A DNA stretch of 51,660 nt. It comes from a virus. The notes below the pieces were generated by a model. The model searched no databases. It was not told where the DNA came from and was given only the letters and a program-made list of their open reading frames with translations. Of this stretch, positions 24,634 through 33,713 are shown in pieces. Location of the stretch: the IMG/VR virus record IMGVR_UViG_3300010354_000126, positions 1 through 51,660 of that record; one strand, 5' to 3'. How positions within the stretch are numbered: position 1 is the first letter of the stretch; every line of letters starts with the position of its first letter. The translations under genes and the position numbers were made by a program.

Positions 24634-26940
24634 CTAAATGGCTGTGGTAACAGTGATATTTGTTGCACCAGAACCGATGATATTTACACCCACATTGGTT
24701 TCTCCCACTGTACTGGTTACCACAGTAATAAATTTAAGATTATTAGAAAAATTCATGCTGTTGCCTATGATGGTTAAGGTTATGGTAGATGCCAGTCTTT
24801 GTCCTTGACTGTCATAGGCACTGACTAACAGCGTGGTGGCTATAGTTGAACCTGAGTAAAGATATTTGTTATTGGTTCCGGAAACTGGTGTACTTAAGGA
24901 CAACGTGACCCTTGATGGTACATCGTCTCGTATGAGGTGAATTTCAGATTCTCCAACTGTGGTATTCCTTACGGTTATCCACAGTCTTCCAAGACTGTCT
25001 ACACCATATCCTCTAGCTCTAATTGCAGTGGTCAGACCTGGTTGCCAACCTAATGTTATAGTACCAGTCCCTAAAGTAGGTGTGGTAGGAACAAAGTCTG
25101 CTTGAAATCTCAATGAAGTTAACGTAGGAGCATCGATGACCTTCCAGCATCCATTAATAGGCTGAGATGTAGCGGTTGTTCCTGTAACTGTGATATTAGC
25201 ACCTGCTGATAATCCGTGATCCGCTGCAAAATTCAGTGTTACTATAGGGGAGGTAGGTGATGTATCAACTGCATAACTGGCAAACTGCTGTGTGCTGGTA
25301 TTAAAAGTGTGAATTATTACACCGTTTGACGAAAAGGTAGCTATTTTATTCCCTGCCTGTGTCATAGGGCACCACCCTTGTGGAAAATCAGAAGGATAAT
25401 TTGTGAAGTAGAATCCACTATGAAAAGTCCAAATATTGTCATTGGTATCTTCTGTGGTTCTAAAGGTTATCCATTGACGTCTACGTTGCGTATTGTATCT
25501 AGCCGTAGTTGTAAATTTTTGTTGATTGGTCATGGTGATATAGACAAAACCACCCTGTACCCACTGGTGCGGTTTAGACCAAAATGAATTCATTCCATAG
25601 GCATTATGACCGGTAGAGACCGGTGCTTGAAAGAACCCTGTTGCACTATAAAAAGTTGTAGTTGAATAATTTAGAGGCAAACTAAGCGAACATGTGCTGG
25701 TAGTAAAGGTTCCATTAGCTTGATCCCATACAATTCTAGAAGGTTGGTATGTGTTGTCACTACCCATATGAGAACTAAAAATAACATAACGATTAGCAGT
25801 ATGCCTGCGTAGATTACTAGGCAACCAAGGAGCTGTGTTGGTTAATGGAGAACCTGGCCCTATGTTACCTATCATTGTGGTTTCTACACCTGCACCCTTG
25901 GCATGACTGTATCTAAGTATGTCATAGAGATAATTGGCTGTTGTGCCGTTAGCCTGCATGCGTAGATAGTACACATACTGTGTATCAGTTCCCATAAAAA
26001 AACTATGTCCCACAGTGTTTAGAACCTTAGGTTGAGGCACTGAAATAGCAGGTGTTGTACTAATACCATTCAAATTAAAATAGGCACTCATATGCTGGGG
26101 ATTTGATCCACTTGACACAGAACTAAGGCTATCTCGAGTTCTTACACCCCAACTACGATATTCTGTTGCTGTAAAATTTAGATTCCCTACGGCTGTTCCA
26201 GTAGGCACTGGACCACCTATATAGGTGAAGCTGTTAGCTGAAGGTTGATCCCACACGCTCCATTTTCCGTTTGGTGCTCCGGATCCGGTTACCTGCGCAT
26301 TTGTCACAGTAACAAATGTACCTGAACTTAGACCATGAGCTGTAAGATTTACTGTTACCACTGTGTTTTGATTAGCCCCTGGATTTGTATAAGACCAAGT
26401 ACCAGATTCATTATAATATTCTGTCTGTTCCCAACAATGGATATGATTGTTAAGTGTTGCATCATTTGTATGCCAACCTCCTAGATTACTCCAAGCTAGA
26501 TCTATTCCTATCCACCAGTAGGCCCCTATATTTCCTCCACTGGTATTTCCCATTGTATTGAATAACACACGTTTTGTACCTGGGCTATACCATCCTCTAC
26601 TAGCAGGATAGTTCCATATATCTAATGACATATTCCAAATATCATAGCCCGCAAAATGAAAAAATGCTGTTGCTTCTGCACTAGAATATGCATTTCCAGT
26701 GATACAAGGACCTCTAGTTAGATTTACTGGTAGAGCATTGGTATTATCAGCTGAATTAGCTAGGTTAGCCGCTGCACCAGAATCTCGCTGTGTCCACCAC
26801 CAATTTTCTGTCGGAGTGGGAGACCCTGTGATAAAATTATAAGCGTAGTGATCTAAGAATATACGATTTTTAGATGGATCTGGATCTTCCCATATTCCGT
26901 CTTGCCTTTGTGTTGTTCTAGAAGTCCATATTCTTGCCAT
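24634..26940 (-). CDS. Tail fibre paralogue (scaffold form)
   Basis: A 768-residue fibre-family protein. The signature WEDPDPSKNRIFLDHYAY follows a short N terminus (MARIWTSRTTQRQDGI). Further shared blocks are FFMGTDTQYVYYLRM, LPSNLRRHTANRYVIFSSHM, HQWVQGGFVYITM, ITFRTTEDTNDNIW, GYGVDSLGRLWIT and a C-terminal LVSAYDSQGQRLASTITLTI sandwich. These align block by block with the much larger protein at 26972-33487, so this is the uninterrupted version. A repeated motif, TVVTVNLTAHGLSSGTFVTV and later VTLNFAADHGLSAGANITV, marks two similar beta domains. The start has an AAGGG site and its own late box. Confidence 0.85.
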   Translation of the reverse strand: MARIWTSRTTQRQDGIWEDPDPSKNRIFLDHYAYNFITGSPTPTENWWWTQRDSGAAANLANSADNTNALPVNLTRGPCITGNAYSSAEATAFFHFAGYDIWNMSLDIWNYPASRGWYSPGTKRVLFNTMGNTSGGNIGAYWWIGIDLAWSNLGGWHTNDATLNNHIHCWEQTEYYNESGTWSYTNPGANQNTVVTVNLTAHGLSSGTFVTVTNAQVTGSGAPNGKWSVWDQPSANSFTYIGGPVPTGTAVGNLNFTATEYRSWGVRTRDSLSSVSSGSNPQHMSAYFNLNGISTTPAISVPQPKVLNTVGHSFFMGTDTQYVYYLRMQANGTTANYLYDILRYSHAKGAGVETTMIGNIGPGSPLTNTAPWLPSNLRRHTANRYVIFSSHMGSDNTYQPSRIVWDQANGTFTTSTCSLSLPLNYSTTTFYSATGFFQAPVSTGHNAYGMNSFWSKPHQWVQGGFVYITMTNQQKFTTTARYNTQRRRQWITFRTTEDTNDNIWTFHSGFYFTNYPSDFPQGWCPMTQAGNKIATFSSNGVIIHTFNTSTQQFASYAVDTSPTSPIVTLNFAADHGLSAGANITVTGTTATSQPINGCWKVIDAPTLTSLRFQADFVPTTPTLGTGTITLGWQPGLTTAIRARGYGVDSLGRLWITVRNTTVGESEIHLIRDDVPSRVTLSLSTPVSGTNNKYLYSGSTIATTLLVSAYDSQGQRLASTITLTIIGNSMNFSNNLKFITVVTSTVGETNVGVNIIGSGATNITVTTAI

Positions 26941-26960
26941 TAATCATACCCTTGTTTGAA

Positions 26961-26968
26961 TATTTATT
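26961..26968 (-). promoter_or_regulatory. Late promoter-like box AATAAATA
   Basis: Seven of eight bases match the T4 late consensus, 20 bases before the fibre start at 26940, in the 31-base gap between two fibre genes. Confidence 0.62.
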
Positions 26969-26971
26969 CGA

Positions 26972-29900
26972 TCAAATAATGTAGGAAACTGAGATATTAG
27001 ATCTACCAGATCCTATTAATAATACTGTGGCAGTGGTATCTGCTGAAGCATTGGTCTGCAGAGCTAGGCTACGACTACCACCAGAAAAGGTCATACTAGA
27101 GCCTTCTATAGTCAATGACAAATTCACGCTCATTCTCTGTCCATACAGATCAAATGCATTGACTTTTACCGTACTTTGTTGTGTAAGCCCATTAAATCTA
27201 AAGGTGTTGAGAGCGCCTGTGATAGAATCTACAAGGTCAACTGACACAAAATTTGGAACCCCTTCTTTGATCACATGTACATCATATTCAGTTTGGGCAT
27301 GAGCTTGCCCATGGGCTGCTGTTGGGCCATACAGTAAAGGTTTTGAAGTTATGATTAAATTACCATAACTATCTAAACCATAACCTCTGGCAGAGACCTG
27401 TACAATCTGTGTAGGTCGCCATCCAACTTTGACATTAGGTGTTCCCCGTAGTCCCATTTGGCTATATGATTCAACTCTTTCAGGAAATGGATTAGATTCT
27501 GATATTGCGGGACCTATTTCGTTTTCATTGATTATAGTGGCTACGTAGTTATTGGCACTGTAATCTAAAATAGTGCCCTTTTGAAATACAAGTAATCTAG
27601 GTGTGGCATAGGTAGTAGAATCTAATTCAGCAGTAGGCACTGTGATGGTAGTTGTATTTGCCGAATAGATAACAGTCCCTGTGCCTATTCTAAGATTACT
27701 GATTGACCCTGAAAAATTACCTCTTGTAGCAGAAGCGCCTATAGCTGTATCACTCGATCCTCCTAGATTTAAATATCCTCCACTGGCAAATACATAACTG
27801 CTGCTAGTATTGGCCACTCTTATACCATTAAAAAATATAGAGTTTGAATTAGATTCTCTAGTAAACACTATATGATGCCAAGCGCCCTGGTCTATGGATA
27901 GTGCTGGCGACACAAGGCTAAAATTATTAGAACCGATACTTGTCACTGCAATCTTGCTGGGGATAGGATCAAATGGTCCCGAACTTCTAAGAGATATATC
28001 AAAACTGTTAGATACAGGGTGTCCGGTTACTAATCTAGCGTAGTAATAATTCGAATCTTTGTGTTCAAGATAGCCAGGCAGGTAAATCCAAAATTCTATA
28101 GATAAATCTGTAGATGCTGTTATCCCATAATTATACTGAATGAGATGTCTACCTGTTGATTCTGCTTCATAGGTAAATGTAACAGAGCTACTTTCACTGG
28201 ATCTCAGTTCATATTCTTGTGGTAGATATGCCTCAGCCACAGTGACAGCATATCTCAAACTACGACTGGTAGGACAATCTAATATTTTCCAACATCCGTT
28301 TAAAGGATTGGTTGTAGTATCTATGCCAGTCACTGTTATGGGATAATTAGGTAAGAGTCCATGGTTGCTGCTAAAATAAAGAGTCACTATGGCTCTGTAG
28401 ATATCAGTAGTATTCAAAGACCAACCTGTGGCTGTAATATCAGTGGTGTCAAATGTATTGTGTACTACACTGCTGGTTGAAAAGGTTATTATCTTAGTAC
28501 CAATTGAATTACCAGGTACGAAACTCAAAGGAAAATCTACGATTTCTTGAAATTTCAGTCCGCTGTGAAATTCTAATAGGTGATCGTTAGCATCGTTAGT
28601 GGTTCTAAAAGTAGGCCATGTACGATGTTTCGAATTAACAAATCTCGAAGTTGAAGTACTAGATACACTGACTAATTTATCAATACTGGCCATGGTTATA
28701 TACACATACCCGCCTAGGACAAATTGATGAGCCTTGGTCCAATATGCATTATAACCAGTACCGTCATGACTAGAAGGAACAGGCTCTGTGTAATAGGTCT
28801 TAGGACTGCCTATTGCGTCTAGATATAGTCCTGTATTGGTTCCAGTAATGACCATGGTTCCCGAACTGGCACTTAAAGTTCTGAAATCATTGAAAGGTGA
28901 ATAGGCCACTGTGCTAGGAAAGCCGAACTGTGAAAATACCTTGGTAGAATCACTTTCGTCTGCTATGCTGGTATTGAGCCTAAAAGCCAACAGAGATGTT
29001 AAACCAGGTCTTCGTATCAGTTCCCCTGTGGGCGCTGTAAAGTTAGAAGTATATTGAGCTGCACCCTTCAAGATACGCATGTCATGCACAAAGGCCCTTA
29101 GCTTGCTACCTCTTCTTTCTTGTGTGCCAATTATCAAAGGATAAGGATTAGGTTGTACTGAATAATCTACACTACCAAAGGCATCAGAAGAACTCAAGAG
29201 CGTACCACCCTTATAGATCTGCAGATTAGCACCAGACCTTACTATGGCAAAATGTGTCCACTGATTAAGTATACTAGTAAAGGTACCTGAAAGACCTGTA
29301 CCAGAAATTACACCTTCTCTAAATGATATGGATGTGGGCGAAACTTCTAATAACCAAGAACCTGTTGTATAGTCTTGTATATTACGATTAGTTGCCAACA
29401 CAGCAGGACTGGTTACCCCATAATGATATATCCAATATTCTATCGTGAAATCACCTAACCCAAATTCAAACTGATTAACATCCGATATTGAACCCACAAG
29501 ATAATCAAGACCTTTTAGGTTCAAACTGCCCTGTGATCTAAAAGGACTTTCAAAGCTAGGGGCAACATCTAGTCCAAATGGATCTAGGTTAGTAAAAGTA
29601 TTGGTCCATGTTGTCAAATCAACTATGCTTTGATTATTAGTAAACATTAACAATCTGGTCTGCGTAGATGTTGTCAAAGTAGTGGCTGGAATATATCCGG
29701 ATATGGTAGTACCAGTACCATAGACTGTGGTTCCAGTGGTTATTCTTAGATTACTGATCCAACCATTGAATTTATTCTCATTGGTGATGAACGTACTAGT
29801 GGTCACGAAATGATCTGCAATTCTATTTACAGTTACAGGATCATAGGAAATTGAAGTGGATGTTGCGAAAGATCTAATGCCATTGACAAAATAGGCAAAA

Positions 29901-32900
29901 TGAGTAATACTGCCTACAGTTTCTTTGCACCATGCTACGTGAGTCCACAACTTATCTGCGGTATAACTGAAAATAGCTGTTGTAGTTTGTGTATCTGCGG
30001 TTTGATTCAAAGTTTCATGGGGACCCCAAGGTCCGTCTATTTGTCCTATAACAATATGACATAAATTTATATCGGCAGCACTTGGAGTAATCAAAGAAGC
30101 CGAAGTGGTCCTTAAGGTAGCATTTAAGGCGTTTCTAAGTGTTTGCGTGATTCCACCTGTTTGATAGGTATACATTATTACCAATCTACCTTTGGGTAAA
30201 CTGTATAAAAAACTGGCGAGGCTATCACAGCCTGCTGAAGTTGAAGTGAGAAAAGCATCAGCATATATTACCTCACAGGTAACTTCGTCCAACACAACTA
30301 CCGCATGCCCGGCCAAAGGTGAACGAAACTGACTTCCGCCATCATTACTACCAAACCACGGGTATATGAGTACGCCATTGAGTTTTACATGTGCAGGAAA
30401 GTTTGGCCAACTTCCGCTGCCAACTAGATCACCAGCAGTTACCTGGATAGTAACTGATCTGTATCCAAAGCTATTTTGTGTATATGTAGCAGTGTTGGCA
30501 TCAATCTGCTGACCATTCAATATCAATCTCAAAGTTCCAGTCTGTATATAAAACTGTGTTCCTGAATTACTATAGGAAATATTAGTGCCTGTATTATATG
30601 TGGACCCTAATAGTGTAGTTGCAGTGGTCCAGGATGTCAATGTACTGTGCATATTTCCAGCAGCAGGAGCTGAAATATTTTGCCTCACATAGGCTTCTAC
30701 ACACCAATCACCATTTAGAGTAATAGGATTTTGAAATTCTAAATATGGTCTAGTTCTAGAACCTGGGTAAAGACTGGCTCCTGCCAGATTAGCATTAACA
30801 AATGCAGCCGATCCGGGACCTAGTTTATTGATTGTGTTAAAATCATAGGGATTAAATTTGGTAAATCTTGAACTGCTGTACACAGTTTTATTGATGCTAT
30901 AGGTTGTGGTATTTGAAACTGTGGTGTAGATATATGAACTAGTATTGAACGTCAAAACCACAGTGCCGGTTTCGCCCGCTATGACCTGTAGAGGTTGAGA
31001 CGGAGGATTAAAATTGGGATTCCATCTTGTAGGATTGAAATCGCTTATGTAGGGCGTGCCTGCCACGCTGGTAACTGCAACAGGACTGGCACTAGAATCC
31101 ACAAATGTAGAACTATTACACAGTAACAGAGCCACTGTTCCAGAAAGGGCAAATTGTGAACCTGTCATATCATACCAACCAGTGGCTGAAATTGTCAAAG
31201 GAGCATTAGGTGGTATAAAGGTAGTTGCACTGGTTATTCCTTGTCCTATGATAAATCTAAGATCACTTATATATCCATTTTGCATGTAGGCATTATTAGC
31301 ATCTCTGGCACCACCAATATGCATGGTTTCAGCTGCATCAATTATCGTGCTTGAAAATACTACCTGTTGTACACGGACGCCATCCCTGTATATGCTTACA
31401 TGATTTCCTACTCTGGTAAATGCTAGATGATACCATCTGTAAAGTTCGTTGGTCAAGGTAGCAGTGATAGTTGTATAAGCATTTGTCGCCGTAGGACATA
31501 GGTCAAGTATGATCTGTGTGCTGTTGAAATAGGCTCTAAATTCTTTTTGAGTCGCAAACACCCCTTTTTCAAAAATCATATTGGCCGTATCAAAGGCAAA
31601 GGCATAGGCCCAACATTCTATGGTAAAATTTCCTGATCCTGGATAATATTTCGCATCATCAGGAACGCTTAATCTGTCATCTGTGCCATCAAAGCTCACA
31701 GACCATCCTCCGCTCTGTGGTGCATAGACGTCAAATTTATTGATTCTAAGGTCGCTGATATAGACACTGGCATTAGGTGTGGTAGATCCGTTAGTTCCTA
31801 TATAGGGTCTATTAGCGGTGGTTGCATGACTGGTTGGTATACCGCCAGCTTGAGTTTCCATATAGGGATTACTTATTAATTGTCCATTTATGTGTAGTCT
31901 GCTTTGACCATTATTTTTAGCTAAACAGATATGTGTCCACTGTCCGCTAGGAGCATAACCACCCCCCAAAGTCACTGGCTGATTGTCTGAAGCTCCTGTA
32001 TATCTGTCTATTCTGCCATTTCTGTCTCTTTGGATTACAATTCTAGAATTGGTGGTACCACCTGAATTGAATAACTGTGTAGTTCCATGTTGACCGGTCT
32101 CGGGATAAACCCAAAACTCTATGGTATAGCTGCCAGTACTTAGATTTAACCAGTCTCCTGTGCCTTGTATGTTATGATGGGCTGTTCCATCTAACCATAG
32201 ACTATAGTTATTTATACTATTCCAAAGTGAGTTGGGATAAGTCACTGTACAGGTAGTGGCTACTACAGTACCAGCTGAAGGATTCCAAACTATGCGTTGA
32301 GGTTGATATTCGCCCATAGCTGTCATGTGACTGCTGTATATCACATAGCGTGTACTGCTATCTCGTCTTAGATTACTAGGTAATTGCGGAATTACGTTGA
32401 TCAAACCGTCAAGAGGAGCCACATTACTCAGCATAGTGGTTTCAACAAGATTCCTATTTAAGGCACCATATTTACGAATATCATATTTGTAGAGCGTGCT
32501 GGTATTTTCAGCTTCCATGCCCAAATACCATACACTGCTGGTATCGGTACCCATAAAGAAATTAAATTTACCCCAGTTTAGGCTAGATCTTACAGGTCTG
32601 TTAGTTCCAACCGCATTTTGATTATAGCCATTTAGATTTTCATAACCATAGTACATCACAGCCCTAGTACCGAAACTGGGTCTGGTGCCGGTTCTCTCAG
32701 GTTCTATACCCCAACTTCTGTAGACCGTGGCAGTGAAATTCAGTGTGCCTGCTGCTGAACCTGTAGGAGCCAGTTCCGCTAGATAGGTAAAGCTAGTCTG
32801 TCCATTAGCTCCAGAAACACCATTTACCACATAGATTCCATTTGGGGCATTGGTCGTAGCTGAGGCTCCAGTTACAGTTATCCAAGTACCGGTGCTCAGC

Positions 32901-33487
32901 CCATGATCCTGGGAGTTTACTGTGACTGTGGTCACACCACTTACTGTGCTATAACTCCAACTAGTGGCATTTTGATTTATAGAATCTATTTGTTCCCAAC
33001 AATGCACAAGGCTTTCAGTGGCATCAGGTGCATAGGATATAGCTGGAGCAGCTAGATTTCTCCCTGACCACCAAGTACCATATTGATCGCTGGTAGTTCC
33101 ACCTCCAGGCAAACACACTGTAACTCTGTCTAGGTCACTGGTATACCATTGTCTTACGGGTTTGTAATTGTCATAGTCTAATGATCCCATCCATTGTTCT
33201 AGATTTCCAAACATACTGAGTGGGTCATTAACGGCAGCTGCCATGGTATTACCGCACAGCCCGCTTGTTAAAAATACTGGTTCATATAGCCTAGGATTCC
33301 AAGCTGGTGCCCATCCTTGGTAACTATTGGCCTTTGTTTGATAATACCATTGATCACCTCCAGAGGCTAAAAATGTTCCTTTTTCAAATGGAAAACTATC
33401 TATATAATAGAATCTATTGACGGGGCTAGGATCTTCCCAAACACCATCAGTTCTATTATAGGTAGTTGCCGAATAAATCTTAGGCAT
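26972..33487 (-). CDS. 2171-residue tail fibre with five LamG domains and an ILEI/FAM3-like domain
   Basis: The largest member of the EDPD fibre family. Family blocks sit at about 1-425 (signature DGVWEDPSPVNRFYYIDSF), 1560-1775 and 2020-2171 (GYGLDSYGNLIIT). Five LamG modules are inserted: about 446-585, 617-762, 916-1262, 1329-1486 and 1779-1952, each with strands such as FTIEFW, WTH or WYH and a C-terminal ISDLRI or ISNLRI. The third is interrupted by a segment at about 1005-1155 (AGHAVVVLDE, FLYSLPKGRLVIMYTYQ) that resembles the ILEI fold of FAM3 cytokine-like and GlcNAc-transferase-associated proteins. Likely carbohydrate-binding fibre. ATG 33487 overlaps the previous gene's end by 8 bases. 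Confidence 0.88.
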   Translation of the reverse strand: MPKIYSATTYNRTDGVWEDPSPVNRFYYIDSFPFEKGTFLASGGDQWYYQTKANSYQGWAPAWNPRLYEPVFLTSGLCGNTMAAAVNDPLSMFGNLEQWMGSLDYDNYKPVRQWYTSDLDRVTVCLPGGGTTSDQYGTWWSGRNLAAPAISYAPDATESLVHCWEQIDSINQNATSWSYSTVSGVTTVTVNSQDHGLSTGTWITVTGASATTNAPNGIYVVNGVSGANGQTSFTYLAELAPTGSAAGTLNFTATVYRSWGIEPERTGTRPSFGTRAVMYYGYENLNGYNQNAVGTNRPVRSSLNWGKFNFFMGTDTSSVWYLGMEAENTSTLYKYDIRKYGALNRNLVETTMLSNVAPLDGLINVIPQLPSNLRRDSSTRYVIYSSHMTAMGEYQPQRIVWNPSAGTVVATTCTVTYPNSLWNSINNYSLWLDGTAHHNIQGTGDWLNLSTGSYTIEFWVYPETGQHGTTQLFNSGGTTNSRIVIQRDRNGRIDRYTGASDNQPVTLGGGYAPSGQWTHICLAKNNGQSRLHINGQLISNPYMETQAGGIPTSHATTANRPYIGTNGSTTPNASVYISDLRINKFDVYAPQSGGWSVSFDGTDDRLSVPDDAKYYPGSGNFTIECWAYAFAFDTANMIFEKGVFATQKEFRAYFNSTQIILDLCPTATNAYTTITATLTNELYRWYHLAFTRVGNHVSIYRDGVRVQQVVFSSTIIDAAETMHIGGARDANNAYMQNGYISDLRFIIGQGITSATTFIPPNAPLTISATGWYDMTGSQFALSGTVALLLCNSSTFVDSSASPVAVTSVAGTPYISDFNPTRWNPNFNPPSQPLQVIAGETGTVVLTFNTSSYIYTTVSNTTTYSINKTVYSSSRFTKFNPYDFNTINKLGPGSAAFVNANLAGASLYPGSRTRPYLEFQNPITLNGDWCVEAYVRQNISAPAAGNMHSTLTSWTTATTLLGSTYNTGTNISYSNSGTQFYIQTGTLRLILNGQQIDANTATYTQNSFGYRSVTIQVTAGDLVGSGSWPNFPAHVKLNGVLIYPWFGSNDGGSQFRSPLAGHAVVVLDEVTCEVIYADAFLTSTSAGCDSLASFLYSLPKGRLVIMYTYQTGGITQTLRNALNATLRTTSASLITPSAADINLCHIVIGQIDGPWGPHETLNQTADTQTTTAIFSYTADKLWTHVAWCKETVGSITHFAYFVNGIRSFATSTSISYDPVTVNRIADHFVTTSTFITNENKFNGWISNLRITTGTTVYGTGTTISGYIPATTLTTSTQTRLLMFTNNQSIVDLTTWTNTFTNLDPFGLDVAPSFESPFRSQGSLNLKGLDYLVGSISDVNQFEFGLGDFTIEYWIYHYGVTSPAVLATNRNIQDYTTGSWLLEVSPTSISFREGVISGTGLSGTFTSILNQWTHFAIVRSGANLQIYKGGTLLSSSDAFGSVDYSVQPNPYPLIIGTQERRGSKLRAFVHDMRILKGAAQYTSNFTAPTGELIRRPGLTSLLAFRLNTSIADESDSTKVFSQFGFPSTVAYSPFNDFRTLSASSGTMVITGTNTGLYLDAIGSPKTYYTEPVPSSHDGTGYNAYWTKAHQFVLGGYVYITMASIDKLVSVSSTSTSRFVNSKHRTWPTFRTTNDANDHLLEFHSGLKFQEIVDFPLSFVPGNSIGTKIITFSTSSVVHNTFDTTDITATGWSLNTTDIYRAIVTLYFSSNHGLLPNYPITVTGIDTTTNPLNGCWKILDCPTSRSLRYAVTVAEAYLPQEYELRSSESSSVTFTYEAESTGRHLIQYNYGITASTDLSIEFWIYLPGYLEHKDSNYYYARLVTGHPVSNSFDISLRSSGPFDPIPSKIAVTSIGSNNFSLVSPALSIDQGAWHHIVFTRESNSNSIFFNGIRVANTSSSYVFASGGYLNLGGSSDTAIGASATRGNFSGSISNLRIGTGTVIYSANTTTITVPTAELDSTTYATPRLLVFQKGTILDYSANNYVATIINENEIGPAISESNPFPERVESYSQMGLRGTPNVKVGWRPTQIVQVSARGYGLDSYGNLIITSKPLLYGPTAAHGQAHAQTEYDVHVIKEGVPNFVSVDLVDSITGALNTFRFNGLTQQSTVKVNAFDLYGQRMSVNLSLTIEGSSMTFSGGSRSLALQTNASADTTATVLLIGSGRSNISVSYII

Positions 33488-33713
33488 CGGGTACCTCGGG
33501 TGGAGGTGGAGGAGGTTCTATATGGCTCGCATAGCTTTCTTTTCTAGTTTCCCACCATGCCAATGCAGATTCCTCACTGGGCCATGCCATCATTGAACCA
33601 TCTGGTATAAATGGTTGGTTGATTATAAGATACCTAGTAGCTGTATCATTTTCTTCTTCTACGTAAATCTTAAGTGTGCCTGCAGAAAATTCTGTCTTAA
33701 ACTGTTTTGCCAT
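33480..33713 (-). CDS. Small fibre-cluster protein with proline tail
   Basis: A 77-residue protein: a beta-rich N terminus (FKTEFSAGTLKIYVEEEND, then RYLIINQPFIPDGS), a Trp-rich middle (MAWPSEESALAWWETR) and a tail of six prolines. Its ATG directly follows the stop of the collagen-like fibre gene, and it overlaps the giant fibre start by 8 bases, so it is coupled to both. A chaperone or connector for fibre assembly is plausible, but it has no recognised family. Confidence 0.72.
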   Translation of the reverse strand: MAKQFKTEFSAGTLKIYVEEENDTATRYLIINQPFIPDGSMMAWPSEESALAWWETRKESYASHIEPPPPPPEVPDA

